DNA from: Wurfbainia villosa
Lineage: Eukaryota > Streptophyta > Magnoliopsida > Zingiberales > Zingiberaceae
Reading direction: 5' to 3'
DNA length: 64,000 bases
Assembly: GCA_025175895.1 (NCBI GenBank)
Contig: CM046000.1
Coordinates: forward strand, 71,350,720-71,414,719
Position numbers and translations under genes: made by a program. This document shows positions 35,101 to 46,342 of this stretch, in pieces (position 1 is the first letter of the stretch; each line of letters begins with the position of its first letter). The notes beneath the pieces were generated by a model. That model was not told the origin of the DNA. It worked only from the letters and a program-made list of their open reading frames with translations, and made no database searches.

Positions 35101-36081
35101 CTCCATTGCCTACTCGTAGGTCCACCTCACCCTTCGTCAATGCCCTGCTATTTCTTAGCACCTGCACATTGGTACAATTGTGAGATGCACATCCAGTATC
35201 TAATACCCATGATGAAGAAATAGATAGATTGACTTCTATAACATTTTTACCCAAAGTAGAAGTCTCACTTCTCTTCTTCTTAAGATCTTCCAGGTATGCT
35301 TTGCAGTTACGCTTCCAGTGTCCAGCTTCCTTACAGTAAAAGCAAGTCCCTTCCTTGGCCACCCCTCCTTTCATTTTCAGTGCCTTGTCTTTGCCCTTGG
35401 CTTGAGACTTTCCCTTACCTTTAGGCTTGCCCTTGCCTTTCTTCTTTTGCACCAACAAAATGGAGTTAGGTTTTTCCTTCTTAAGGTTGAGCTCAGCAGT
35501 TCTCAACATGCTAAGCATCTCAGGCAGTGGCTTATCAATTTCATTCATGTTGTAATTCATGACAAATTGATTGTAGCTTTGTGGCAAAGATTGCAAGATC
35601 AAGTCAGTGGCCAACTCTTGGCCAAGTGGGAATCCCAACCTCTGTAGGTTCTCTATGTACCCAATCATCTTGAGTACATATGGACCTATGGGAGTCCCAT
35701 CTTGCATCTTGGATTGAAACAGTGCCTTAGAGATCTCATATCTCTCGTGCCTTGCTTGTCCATGATACAGTTGATGAAGATGTTCAACCATATCAAAAGC
35801 ATTCATGAACTCGTGTTGCTTCTGAAGCTTAGAGTTCATGGTTGCGAGCATGAGGCATGACACATCTAATGCATCATCTTGATGCTTCTTGTAAGCATCT
35901 CGGTCAGCTCGCGAGGTAGTGGCAGGAGGTGCCTCCAGAATGGGCTGCTCCAGGGTGTATATTTTTTTTCTTGGGTGAGAACGATTCTCAGATTCCTATA
36001 CCAGTCCAGGAAATTAGCTCCATTGAGCTTGTCCTTCTTAAGGACATAACACAAGGAGAGAGTGTTCGTGTTTGTCGACAT
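32101..36081 (-). pseudogene. gag-pol: Gag-pol pseudogene of copia element F
   Basis: Gag starts at 36081 (LNGANFLDWYRNLRIVL), shifts frame near 35866, and continues in a 583-codon open stretch (35863-34112): UBN2-type gag, zinc knuckle CFYCKEAGHWKRNC, protease VLDTGC intact, pre-integrase CRLGHIN, integrase with HSDVC, SDRGGEY and GVSERRNR. A second frameshift near 34115-34203 leads to RT (34203-33298). The RT core continues with stops, with YVDD intact at 33105-33094 (minus). RNase H is readable at 32655-32110 (GYSDASF, DST.EAEY, then RGDVKI...ADPLTKAL). Two frameshifts and several stops make it inactive, though the catalytic residues are better kept than in A, H or J. Confidence 0.9.
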
Positions 36082-36752
36082 GGTAATCTACAACATACAT
36101 AATGCAGAAAATTAATATCATATTCCATTTATCATTTAATTAGGCCTTTAATCAAATGATACTCCCACTGAATTATAGGACTTTTGTAGAATCGAGTCAT
36201 GGATGTCGTCAAACCACATTACTAGATTCATACAAACTAGCTATAATTCTCGCGGGACAAGATCCATATCATACTACGCCTTGAGTTAGCTTTGGTTAAA
36301 TCGCCCAAGACTTAGTATGATCGGTAGGTAACAAATTACCAATTACATCTCTATGCAACTCTTGTTTATAGGATCAAGATCCACATTTACAAAAGACCTT
36401 GAGTTAGCATTGGCTAAATCGCCTAAGATTTAGTGTAAATGCGATCTTATCTTATCTTTCCAACGGTTGGAATATGCCTATAGTTTTACTCGATCCAATT
36501 GAGTTAACTAGTTTTACTCAATCTAATTGAGCTTATTCTCACCCAAGCCGTGATAGGCGGGACCAAGATTGTCCCTCCTCACCTTACCAAGATAATATGC
36601 GTTGCTCTGCTTTGGCAGATTCAACAATAACAAATGATTGAGGTAGTGATGGGTATCAAAACTTGGTAGGCATTTTCAATTTGATTCGATTATGATCTAA
36701 TCTAATCATAAATGTGTATCATATACGAATTAAGGCCTTTATTACCCTACAC

Positions 36753-36882
36753 TAGCATGCATCACATACATACAAGCAAAATATACTAGCATGCATCATA
36801 TACATACAAGCAAAATATCCTAGCATGTATCATATACATACAAGCAAAAATTACTAGCATGCATCACATACATACAAGAAAA

Positions 36883-36885
<3 letters not shown>
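36753..36885. repeat. 34-bp tandem repeat, 4 units
   Basis: Units begin at 36753, 36787, 36821 and 36855, each close to tagcatgcatcacatacata followed by caagcaaaatatac. The last unit is slightly short. No coding frame is implied. Confidence 0.92.

Positions 36886-36922
<37 letters not shown>
36886..36922. repeat. (TA)n microsatellite
   Basis: About 18 uninterrupted TA dinucleotides directly abut the 34-bp array. Confidence 0.95.
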
Positions 36923-36924
<2 letters not shown>

Positions 36925-37710
36925 TGTGATGAGGTCATGACCCTACTACGATCTTCTCAAGCCATTGAGAAGATTGGACGGTCAACCTAGGGTTAGCGGC
37001 TTCTCCAAGCGCTTCCTTTGAACGCCATGTGTCGTCGGCACCCTTCTCGTAACTCTGTCTACTAGTGGACCTTCCACCGCTCCATTTTGTACATTATAAA
37101 CATGAAACTCGAGTTACATTCGAGTCTAAAACTATTTACAACTGTAATATTAAAAGAAGAGGCACGACGCATAGGTCGCATACCATATACAACATGCACA
37201 ACTACAAAAATGGCGCGCAAGTCGTATTATGAAATACAATACATTTATCCAATCACATTGGGGTTCTTGGGCCATGAACATCACAGTATTATACATAATT
37301 CTAAATTATGTACTTTACAGAAATTTCTATAATTTTTTCTATTTCTTTTTTTTCAATTTTTATGAGTCACATCTCAGTAACGGTCGCACTAAGCGATTTC
37401 CGGGCGTGATCGCGGGACAATGCCCCTTTGGGGGTTAGAGGAAGCGCCCCTACTCGCAAAATGAACTTTGCGAGTGTTCCATCTTGATCTTACAGTGACT
37501 TAAGTCGCTGTCCCAAAAACCTAAAGCAAGAATTCGCCGTTCCGAAGAGTTTTTCTCGGTGGTCGAAGCCTACAGTGTCCCAACACTTGTTGCTTCGACT
37601 CTTCGAGAAAAATACCAAAAAAATCTATAAAAATAGGAAATTTATAGATCTGTAATTTTTATATCTAATACAAAAACTACAAAATTAAAAGACATACTCA
37701 CTTCTCACAC

Positions 37711-37723
37711 GACTCTAATACCA
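37711..37723 (-). promoter_or_regulatory. Primer binding site of element F
   Basis: The minus strand reads tggtattagagtc next to the 5' LTR. This differs by one base from the initiator tRNA-Met complement over its first eleven positions. Confidence 0.8.
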
Positions 37724-37973
37724 CTTTTGGACTATTTGAGCCGCAAAAACCGCTTTTTGCGTTGCGGAATCCCTGGAAGTCGGCCACAGATCCATGCAAA
37801 GATAAATGAAACTACATGTACGTGTTTAAAAAACCTTAGATCTACTCTAGATCTACATGTTGAGAGTTTTACCCTTGATACGATGCCCTTCGCTTATCCT
37901 GCTCGTCCAAACGGCTTGCCGAAACTCGAGAGTGTCAAGTGTACACTTTTCTATTGGTATCCACAAAAGAAAT

Positions 37974-39169
37974 TGTAGGGGTTCGAACGGCTAGCTAGAG
38001 GGGGGTGAATAACCCTCTTACGATGGATGTCGGAATTCTCTCGTTCGTTTGCTCGTCTACATAATCGTTAGCGCAAGCGGAAGCATAAACAATAAAGACA
38101 AAGCAATAAATGAAAATACAAACGCTAACAAAGAAGATGTAACGTCGTTCACGGCTACGCCGCTAATCCACGGTCCGATTCGTCCAAGGTGAATCACTCC
38201 TCCAAAGACAATCACTATTAGTCTCTCCTTTGCACCAAGCTAGGTGGAGGTAACCTTTATAATCAAGATCACTCTTCTTACAATAAGAATGGAGTAAAAA
38301 ACAAGTAAGAAGAGTTTAGAGCTTGTGGGGCACTAGGAAGATCACTTAGAGCATAAGCATTAGCCTCTCAAAGGCTCACACCCTATCTTTTTATAGAGAG
38401 AGCTGATTTCTTCCCGTTGGCCGCCACCAGTTGACTGCTGCCCTTGGCAGTCGACTGCCGTCAATACAACGGCTTCCGAACACGTCGGATCCTGACCGTT
38501 GTAGTCCAATGGAACTCTTGGCAATGATCGATGGACCTCACCGATTGTCGCCTCAAGATTCGACGCCTACGGCTATGAGCGGTTTTGTGCGCGATATCCT
38601 CGCCGATCGGCTGGGAATAAACCCATCGATCGAATACCTCGAATGCACTCGACAGAGCGCGATCGCATTCCATGGCAATGATCGGTGACTTAACATAAGT
38701 TTGAGCTTCCGGCAGTCGGGTAAACCTTAACCCTTGCGGTCAAGTCTCCGACACTCAGCCATTCGACCAAGTTCACCTAATGAGCTACTTACATTTCACT
38801 CATTCTCTCATCTCACTCGAAGTCCCTCGCCGAAGCTCTCTTCGTTCGCGGCCACGTCCCTCGGCAGCATCAGGCGCACGACTCTGCAATGCTCCTTCGC
38901 GTCTCTTGCGTCCGAAGTCTGCTCCCTTGGCTTCACTTCAAGTCATCTCGTCCAGCGGTCCCTCGGATGCTCCAAGCGCACGGCTTCCGCAAAGTCATCC
39001 TTCATCGACTCAAAGACCGAGATTGTGAGGGTGAACCCGCCAAGGCTCCATGTGCGAATTACTAAGTCCTGCAAGACTCCAATGCACATATCAAATAACA
39101 ATATCATCCTAACTTAAACCCTTTGCCACACACATCAAAACTTTATCATAGCAAGAGATTGCCCAAACA
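37974..39169 (-). repeat. 3' LTR of element G
   Basis: Bounded by TGTAGGGGTT (low) and GCCCAAACA (high), so TGTTTGGGC...CCCCTACA on the minus strand. A TATA box on the minus strand is at 38388-38395 (tataaaaa). Palindromes gcagtcgactgc at 38447-38458 and a relative at 38428 lie in the transcribed part. The segment at about 38515-38690 is much more diverged from the 5' LTR than its flanks. ORFs at 38431-39117 on both strands have no domain and are not conserved in the partner LTR. Confidence 0.92.
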
Positions 39170-39183
39170 ATCTCCCCCTTTTT
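39170..39183 (-). promoter_or_regulatory. Polypurine tract of element G
   Basis: The minus strand reads aaaaagggggagat ending next to the 3' LTR. This is a strong purine run, the expected primer for plus-strand DNA synthesis. Confidence 0.88.
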
Positions 39184-40455
39184 GATGTATGGTAATCCGT
39201 TTAAGTTAGGTAAAAACATTTGATTAAAATTCTAAGGTAAGAAAGCATGTAAACATAAACATGATATAGCAACATGCAACTCCCCCTTAATCCATGAAAC
39301 TCCCCATACAAATTTTCAAATTTTCTCCCCCTATCATAATTTACTTAAACATAATTACTTCTCCCCCTTTGACACCATCAAAAAGATTAACACTAAGTTA
39401 TAAATCCATGGCATCAAGTTAAATAAAAAATAAAATTCCAAAAACATGATTAAAATCTGAAATCAGAAAATATTTGGCTATTTTTCAGGTGAGCAGTCGA
39501 CTGCTATCAGTATGGCAGTCGACTGGCACAATGGATTCCGAAATTCTGATTTTCTGGGCGAATTTCAGAAATGCATTAAAAATTCCAAAAAATTCGAAAA
39601 ATCATGAAATTTGAGGAACATATTTATTTTAAGTATATCTATCAATGAAAAATAGTTTTTTTTAAAGAAAAATCATTATATTTTCCGAGATTTGCCAAAA
39701 ATCCAAAGGCTTTAAAAACCACTAGTTTTTGAGCATGTTAGTATCCATTTTAACACCTAGTATTGCTTAGGATTGTTTCAAAACATGAATACATGGATTT
39801 TGAAGTAAGAAGTTGTTTTGAAAACATATGAAATATCCAACCATGATCTTTGGGCAATATGTCTATGAATTAAACATAAGCCTTTCCCATGATTGGTCTA
39901 TTATTGCTATTTTGATACCTTAAATGACCATCTAAATACCATAGGCATTAGTGGACATTTGTATCATCCTAACATCTCACCCATGCTAAGTTTTCAATCA
40001 AAGTAGCCTATGGTGAGTGTGAGATGCATCCTAGGGGGTATTTGTATATACTTAACCATTATATTCATACAATTCTATCAAGGTTAAGTATCAACCTAAC
40101 AATCCTCATGATCATAAAAGCATATATCAATTAATTCTACATTATGATCATGAAATACATGTATTCATTGAATTGTTCTCATGCATTAGGTATTATATCA
40201 TGATAATAAACAAATTATCACCTAAGGCATGATTTAAACCCTATTTCTTATGATGATGTGCCAAATATCAAAATCATAAATCATGATTGCACATATACAT
40301 AGCAATTACATTAATCATCATGATTTAAGTATTATTATCTATTTATGAGCACATTATCATCACCCAACACTATTCTAAAAATGTTGTCCCGCCATCCTAA
40401 GTCAACCAAAATATGATATAGGTCAATTGCATATGGTGACTACCCTAGGGGTTTT
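39184..40455 (-). other. Non-coding interval of element G (pol absent)
   Basis: AT-rich and without open frames or pol motifs on either strand. Two copies of cagtcgactg occur at 39494-39503 and 39516-39525. The repeated ccccc/ctccccc words near 39170-39370 read as purine-rich on the element's strand. Confidence 0.75.
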
Positions 40456-42189
40456 CTAACCCTTAAGGATGAATTTTGGAACCCAAAATAAGTTCTTGCC
40501 TATTGGGTTCACTAGATACTCCTTGGGGATCCATTTCCTAGCTATTACCTTCTTTTTATCTTGTCCCCTAGCAATTAGGTATTTATAGGCCTTTTCATTT
40601 TTCTTTTCTTTGTATCCTAGGCCCTTTTTGTTGAAGCTAGCTCTTTGGCTCCCTAAGATCATGTTCAATGTGTTGGAGCCAATTGTGAATTTTTCTAGGG
40701 CTCTTGTTAAATAATCTACCTTTTCCCTTAAGGCCCTATTTTCATTTATACATGCATCACTAACATCTAATGGCACATAAAGATCATGTGAGCATGCATC
40801 ATTTAAGCTAGAAGAAATATTATCATTTAAGAATGCATTTTCTAGCTTATTTTCCAATGCCTTAATTTGATTATGCATGCTTTTATTTTTCTTTTTCATT
40901 CCAAATAAGTCCTTAGTTAAACTAGAAATTATGGAAACTATTTTCTTAGGAGAGGCATTCGTTACCATAGTTTCCATATCCTCTTCTTCTTCTTCGGATG
41001 AGGAGGATGTAGAAGCTCCCCCTTCACTTGAGCTCTCTCCTCTTGAGCTTGATCCTTCATTTTTAGAGGAAGAGCAATCCAAGTCATCAAAGGCCATCAA
41101 GGCCAGATTGGTGACAAAGGCATTCTCCTCATTCGATGATGATGAGGAGGATAAGGATGGGTCATCCCAAGTCCTTGCCTTTAGAGCTTTGGTCTTCCCC
41201 TTTTCTTTTGTCTTCTTCTCCTCTTCCTTCTTTTTCTTGCTCCCCTTTTTCTTCTTCTTTTCTTCTTTATTTTTCTTCTCTTCCTTGCTCTTGTTTAGGA
41301 GGGGACAATTATCCCTTATGTGTCCCTCTCCTTGACAATTGTAGCATATTACCTTCCCCCTTGGTCTTCTATTCCTATCATTTGATTTATGAAAATGAAA
41401 ACCTTTTAAAGCACGTCTTACCCTCCTTACCATATAGGCTTCTTCGGTGCTATCCATGGAGGAGGAAGACGCTTCATCATCATCGGAGGAGGAGATCTCT
41501 ATCTTCTTCTTCCCCTTATTTGCCAATAATGCTACTCCCCTTGAAGGTTATATTTTTGGCTCTTCTTGTATTCCTTCAAGCCTAGATTCATGTAATTCCA
41601 TAGTTGAGAAAAATTCATCTAGAGTACTTACCTCTAGATTCTTTGAAATGTAAAATGAGTCCACCATTGAACTCCACTTGGATGATCGGGGGAAAGCATC
41701 TATGGCCTTCATTATCATATCGCGATTGGAGAGCCTTTCTCCTACACTTGTTAGTCCATTTAAAATTTCTTTGAATCTAGAATGCAAAGAAGTTACCTTT
41801 TCTCTCTTTTCTAATTTAATGTTGGATAGTTGGGCGCGGAGGAGATCTCTCCTTGCTAGCTTCGCCTAGGATGTGCCTTCATGAAGCTCAATTAGCTTCT
41901 CCCACATCTCCTTGGCACTTAGGCATTCTCCTATTCGGTTGATTTCTTGTTGGGGGAGCACATTGAAGAGATGATGCTTGGCTTTTGAATTTGCAAGGTG
42001 CTCTTCCCTTTGCCTTTTGGTCCACCTAGATTTCTCTATTGGCTTCCCCTCTTCATCTCTAGGCAAAACAAAACCGGATTCCATTGTAATCATAATATCA
42101 AAATCCATTTCGAAAAATACCTCCATTCGCTTCTTCCACCAAGCGAATTCTCCTTCAAACTTCGGAGGATGGATGTTGGAGCCGGCCAT
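40456..42189 (-). pseudogene. gag: Gag of element G with two in-frame stops
   Basis: A single reading frame of 577 codons starts at ATG 42189, about 50 bp after the primer site, and runs to 40456, interrupted by TAG at 41868-41866 and TAA near 41546. The N-terminal part (MAGSNIHPPKFEGEFAWWKK, then QEINRIGECLSAKEMWEKL) is the gag domain of copia-type elements (DUF4219/UBN2). The middle part has SRFKEILNGLTSVGERLSNRD. A zinc knuckle CYNCQGEGHIRDNC lies at 41346-41305. A Lys/Glu-rich and Ser/Glu-rich segment follows, then a C-terminal region ending in NPIGKNLFWVPKF. A functional copy would build particles around its RNA. Only two nonsense changes and no frameshift separate it from an open gag. 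Confidence 0.88.
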
Positions 42190-42237
42190 TTTGAAAGTTC
42201 CTTGTTGTGGCGGTTAGTCCTCGACAAGCTTTCCTTG

Positions 42238-42249
42238 GCTCTGATACCA
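42238..42249 (-). promoter_or_regulatory. Primer binding site of element G
   Basis: The minus strand reads tggtatcagagc, a perfect 12-base initiator tRNA-Met complement, two bases from the LTR. Confidence 0.92.
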
Positions 42250-42251
42250 CT

Positions 42252-43476
42252 TGTAGGGGTTCGAATGGCCGGCTAGAGGGGGTGAATAGCCCTCTTACGA
42301 TGGATGTCGGAATTCTCTCGTTCGTTTGCTCATCTACACAATCGTTAGCGCAAGCGGAAGCATAAACAATAAAGACAAAGCAATAAATGAAAATAAAAAT
42401 GCTAACAAAGAAGATGTAACGTGGTTCACGGCTACGCCGCTAATCCACTGTCCGATTCATCCAAGGTGAATCACTCCTCCAAAGCCAATCACTATTGGTC
42501 TCTCCTTTGCACCAAGCTAGGTGGAGGTAACCTTTACAATCAAGATCACTCTTCTTACAATATGAATGGAGTAAAAAACAAGTAAGAAGAGTTTAGAGCT
42601 TGTGGGGCACTAGGAAGATCACTTAGAGCATAAGCATTAGCCTCTCAAAGGCTCACACCCTCTCTTTTTATAGAGAGAGCTGATTTCTTCCCGTTGGCCG
42701 CCACCAGTCGACTGCTGCCCTTGGCAGTCAACTGTCGTCACTACAACAACCTCCGAACACGTCGGATCCCGACCGTTGTAGTCCAACGAAACTCTTGGTA
42801 GTCGACTGATGGACCTCACCATCAGCTTCGCCTCGATAAGTCAACTACCCGATCGGCTACGGCGGTTACGCCGCGATATCCTTCGGCGATCATTGCGGGT
42901 ATAAACCCATCAGTCGGATACCAGTCGAAAGCACTCGACTCAGAGTAGTCAACTGCCATTCCATGGCAGTCGATTGGTGCCGTGTGAAACTCAAACTTAA
43001 CATAAGTTTGAGCTTCCGGCGGTCGGGTAAACCTTAACCCTTGCGGTCAAGTCTCCGACACTTAGCCATTCGGCCAAGTTTACCTAATGAGCTACTTACA
43101 TTTCACTCATTCTCTCACCTCACTCAAAGTCCCTCGCCGAAGCTCTCTTCGTTCGCGGCCACGTCCCTCGGCAGCATCAGCCGCACGGCTCTGTAATGCT
43201 CCTTCGCGTCTCTTGCCTCCGAAGTCTGCTTCCTTGGCTTCACTTCAAGTCATCTCGTCCGGCGGTCCCTCGGATGCTCCAAGCGAACGACTTCCGCAAA
43301 GTCATCCTTCACCGACTCAAAGACTGAGATTGTGAGGGTGAACCCGCCAAGGCTCCATGTGCGAATTACTAAGTCTTGCAAGACTCCAACGCACATATCA
43401 AATAACAATATCATCCTAACTTAAACCCTTTGCCACACACATCAAAACCTTATCATGGCAAGAGATTACCCTAATA
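42252..43476 (-). repeat. 5' LTR of element G
   Basis: 1225 bp from TGTAGGGGTT to CCCTAATA (the expected end AAACA is mutated). The minus-strand TATA box is at 42665-42672. It carries cagtcgactg at 42705-42714 and related words near 42727, 42800, 42952 and 42966. It matches the 3' LTR closely outside about 42800-42990. Confidence 0.92.
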
Positions 43477-44463
43477 GAAATAGGAGGTGAAAAGCAACCT
43501 AGAGTGTGTTAGCACCCCTTAGAGGCTCACATCAAGTTGAGGAAGAGAGAGCTTGAGGGAAGAGAGAAGGAAGAAGATGAAGTTACACAACTTAACTTCA
43601 CACTTTCATAACCCACTATAGGGGGGTTACATGTATGCATGTAACTCCAAGAGCCAATGGCTCTTGGTCTACCTCATGAGGTGGCATCCCATGATGTGTC
43701 CATGATGATGTGGAACATCATCATTGGCCGGCCCCATGCCAAGTCACCATGACATGGCAATTGGTCAAGTAAATATTGATTATTCATCTTCCCTCTCAAG
43801 TCAAGTCAAACTTGACCTTTTATCTCCCATGGTTGATCAAATCCAACCATTTGATTCAAGTCAATTTGATTTAATGAATCTCAATTCATTAGTTTAAATT
43901 GACTCGATGAATCAAATCTAAATTAGACTCATTCAACACTTGAATCAACTTGAGTCCAACTCAATTAGTCTAATTTGGATTACTCTTAATCCAATTTGGT
44001 TCATCCCATGAACCTAATCCTCATGGTTCATCATATGAACCTAATCTCCATCTAATTGCCCTTTGTGTGTGACCCTATATGTTCTAGTAACGTTGGCAAT
44101 GCTCCTAAAATGATTTAGGAACATAAGCAATGATCGGTATCTAGCAACACATCATAACTACCAAAGTTACAAGAATGTTGAGATCCAACATCACCTTTGT
44201 GACTACTAATTGTGACTCTCACAATATGTGACAATGTCCCTCTATCCTTGACATTTAGATTGACCAATTGAGGCATAGACCGCGTCATCCTCGGTACAAT
44301 CTATATCTTGAACTCCAAGTAGACTCACTCTAATCAAATGAGCTCAATATCTCATATTGACTCATTTGGGCATGGCCATGGACTTAGTAATCTCACTCTA
44401 TCAAGAATAACGATGTCACTCCCATCATATAGAAGGGATAGATCCCATCTACATCACTCACAT

Positions 44464-46328
44464 TGTTGGGATGTATACTGAAAAGTCTATTTTTTGTATG
44501 AACATCTTTATTTTTTGAAATAAAAATGACATGATCATTGTTTGCATATTTATGGTTTTGTATATCATCTAATACATTACATTGTAGATAATATGGTGTG
44601 TAGTATCACACAGGAGATCATGTTATCAGTTCCTTGTAAAGTATAAGTAAAGGCTCACAACCGAGATGGTTATGGACAAACCATTGGTATGGTTGTAGTG
44701 TAATTTGGTATTGGTTTGTCTTGACCATAGAATTACACTAGTACACTTTGTGTGTATTGAGCAGGACTGACTTAGTGGTGTTTCGATTTATTGCTGACTA
44801 CATAATCGAATCAGACCTCAGATATTATGTTGTACATGCTCTTAATCCCAATATAATAACGGGCACATATACTAAGTATTCATTTCTTTGATTTACCAAT
44901 GGGAGAGATTTATAGAGTAAATCGATAGTCTCGGTAAGTTGGGAAATGATATTATTTATATGGTGTGTTGTTGATTATAGGAAGAAATCGTGTCCTATAT
45001 ATTAGGATGATGATGTCCCCTTGAGGATCTCATAAGGTTCATCATGTAAACCCTGCTGGTGAACTTGGTCCAGCATGATGATAAGGTTGAGTGGCACTAC
45101 TCATGGAGTTAGATGTTGATTAATTAATTGTCAGTAAATTAATTAATTGACGGATATTTGAGATCTTAAACATAAGGAGATAAATGTACAAATAATATAT
45201 GGAACCCATATTAACTTATGGGGGTTGGTGAGGAATATCAATTATAATCCTCTAGTGGAATGGATTATCATTAATGGATCAGACTTTATGTGGGCTTGAT
45301 CCATTGGGTGGCCAAGATCCAACTCCTCCTCATGGTCTCTATCGTAGCCTATTAAAACCCTCATGGAGTCTAGATCGGATGATGGAAAATAAAACTCTAG
45401 ATCCGACGGTGGAGATTAAATCTCTAGATCCGACGGTTGAGATTAAATCTCTAGATCCGACGGTTGAGATTAAATCCCTAGATTCGACGGTCGAGATTAA
45501 AAGGAGGCTTAAGCCTAACTCTATAAAAGGGTGGCCAAGGCTTGGGCGTGAACATACTTTGGGAGATTAGGGTTTTTGTTTTCCTAGGCTTGGGTGGCAA
45601 TAAACCATGGAGAGGTAGGGTTTGGGTTGAAGGGGTGGGCGACAACTTGTCTTCCCTCTCCTTTAGGGCCGGCGGAAACTCAAGAGAAGGACTAGGGTTT
45701 TCTCTTCTCTCTTCCTCTTTGATGGCTTCTCCTTTCCCTTGGGAAGTTTCTTCTTCTTCCATTGGAGCTCTTGGCTAGCATTCAAACTTCTCCCTCTCTT
45801 AGGGCCGACGAACACCAAGGAACTTGTCCTTGGTGGTTGGTGCAAGTAACGAGAAGAAGAGTGCTTTTCTACTCCCTCTTGTTCGGAGCGAGCTAGGAAA
45901 GGAAGATCGTGATCTAGGAGGCTTCATCTCTTGGTGGATCGTTGCCCACGCAACGTCCGAGAGAAGGATAGGACATACCATAGAAGGCCTCGAGGTAAAC
46001 AAGAGGTATAAATCTTGTTTTTCTTTCCTTTTGTTTCTTTGTATGTTGCATGTTTTTATTATGTGGATAATATATTTGGACCCCGAATACAAACACAAAA
46101 ACTGGCGATCTGTACATCGTCTATTCTGTGGCTATTCGAAGAATAGAGGTAGGTTGCTTGAACAATAAGTTTGTTCAGTGACCACTCTAATCGGATAGCA
46201 CGACGATAGAATGGTAGCTTGGGTAATCCCTAATTGTCATGGATTAATTTTTTTTAATCTAGGGACGAAGACGGGATCGCCATGAACAAGCAACCGAGTT
46301 GAAGTGGGAAGCGAGTTTCCTACCTTGA
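44464..46328 (+). repeat. 5' LTR of element H
   Basis: 1865 bp from TGTTGGGATG to CCTTGA (final CA mutated to GA). Four 27-bp units at 45395-45502 precede TATA at 45522. The R/U5 part is rich in GCCGGC-like words, giving non-credible ORFs on both strands at 45274-46168. Confidence 0.92.
45395..45502 (+). repeat. 27-bp tandem repeat, 4 units, in the 5' LTR of element H
   Basis: Four units of the ctctagatccgacggttgag type. The 3' LTR also has four (52522-52629). The TATA box follows about 20 bp downstream here and is mutated to tgtaaaa in the 3' LTR. Confidence 0.92.
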
Positions 46329-46330
46329 AG

Positions 46331-46342
46331 TGGTATCAGAGC
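46331..46342 (+). promoter_or_regulatory. Primer binding site of element H
   Basis: Perfect tggtatcagagc two bases after the 5' LTR. Confidence 0.92.

Larger units (their letters stand above)
36082..37710 (-). other. Untranslated leader of element F
   Basis: No gene. It contains a 34-bp tandem array, a TA microsatellite, and two related blocks near 36255-36330 and 36370-36450 (both with ccttgagttagc and taaatcgcc). A long imperfect hairpin lies near 37545-37615 (tttttctcggtggtcgaagc pairing with gcttcgactcttcgagaaaa). Confidence 0.7.
37974..43476 (-). mobile_element. Gag-only LTR retrotransposon G (TR-GAG type, non-autonomous)
   Basis: 5503 bp between perfect duplications gaaat at 37969-37973 and 43477-43481. 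It has LTRs of 1196 and 1225 bp, a primer site (42249-42238 minus), a gag frame (42189-40456) and a polypurine tract (39183-39170), but no protease, integrase or RT in the roughly 1.3 kb between gag and the tract. Elements with only gag are known in plants as TR-GAG elements and are thought to depend on polymerase from autonomous relatives. LTR organisation and gag type suggest a copia origin. Confidence 0.88.

Noticed and set aside
38431..39117. ORFs of 70-127 codons in the 3' LTR of G
   Set aside because: The matching frame is not preserved in the 5' LTR apart from a short Ser/Arg-rich piece, and no domain is seen.
40877..41653. Plus-strand ORFs antisense to the gag of element G
   Set aside because: They mirror the Lys/Glu/Ser-rich minus-strand gag, which has a zinc knuckle and family motifs. 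The plus-strand products are low-complexity shadows.
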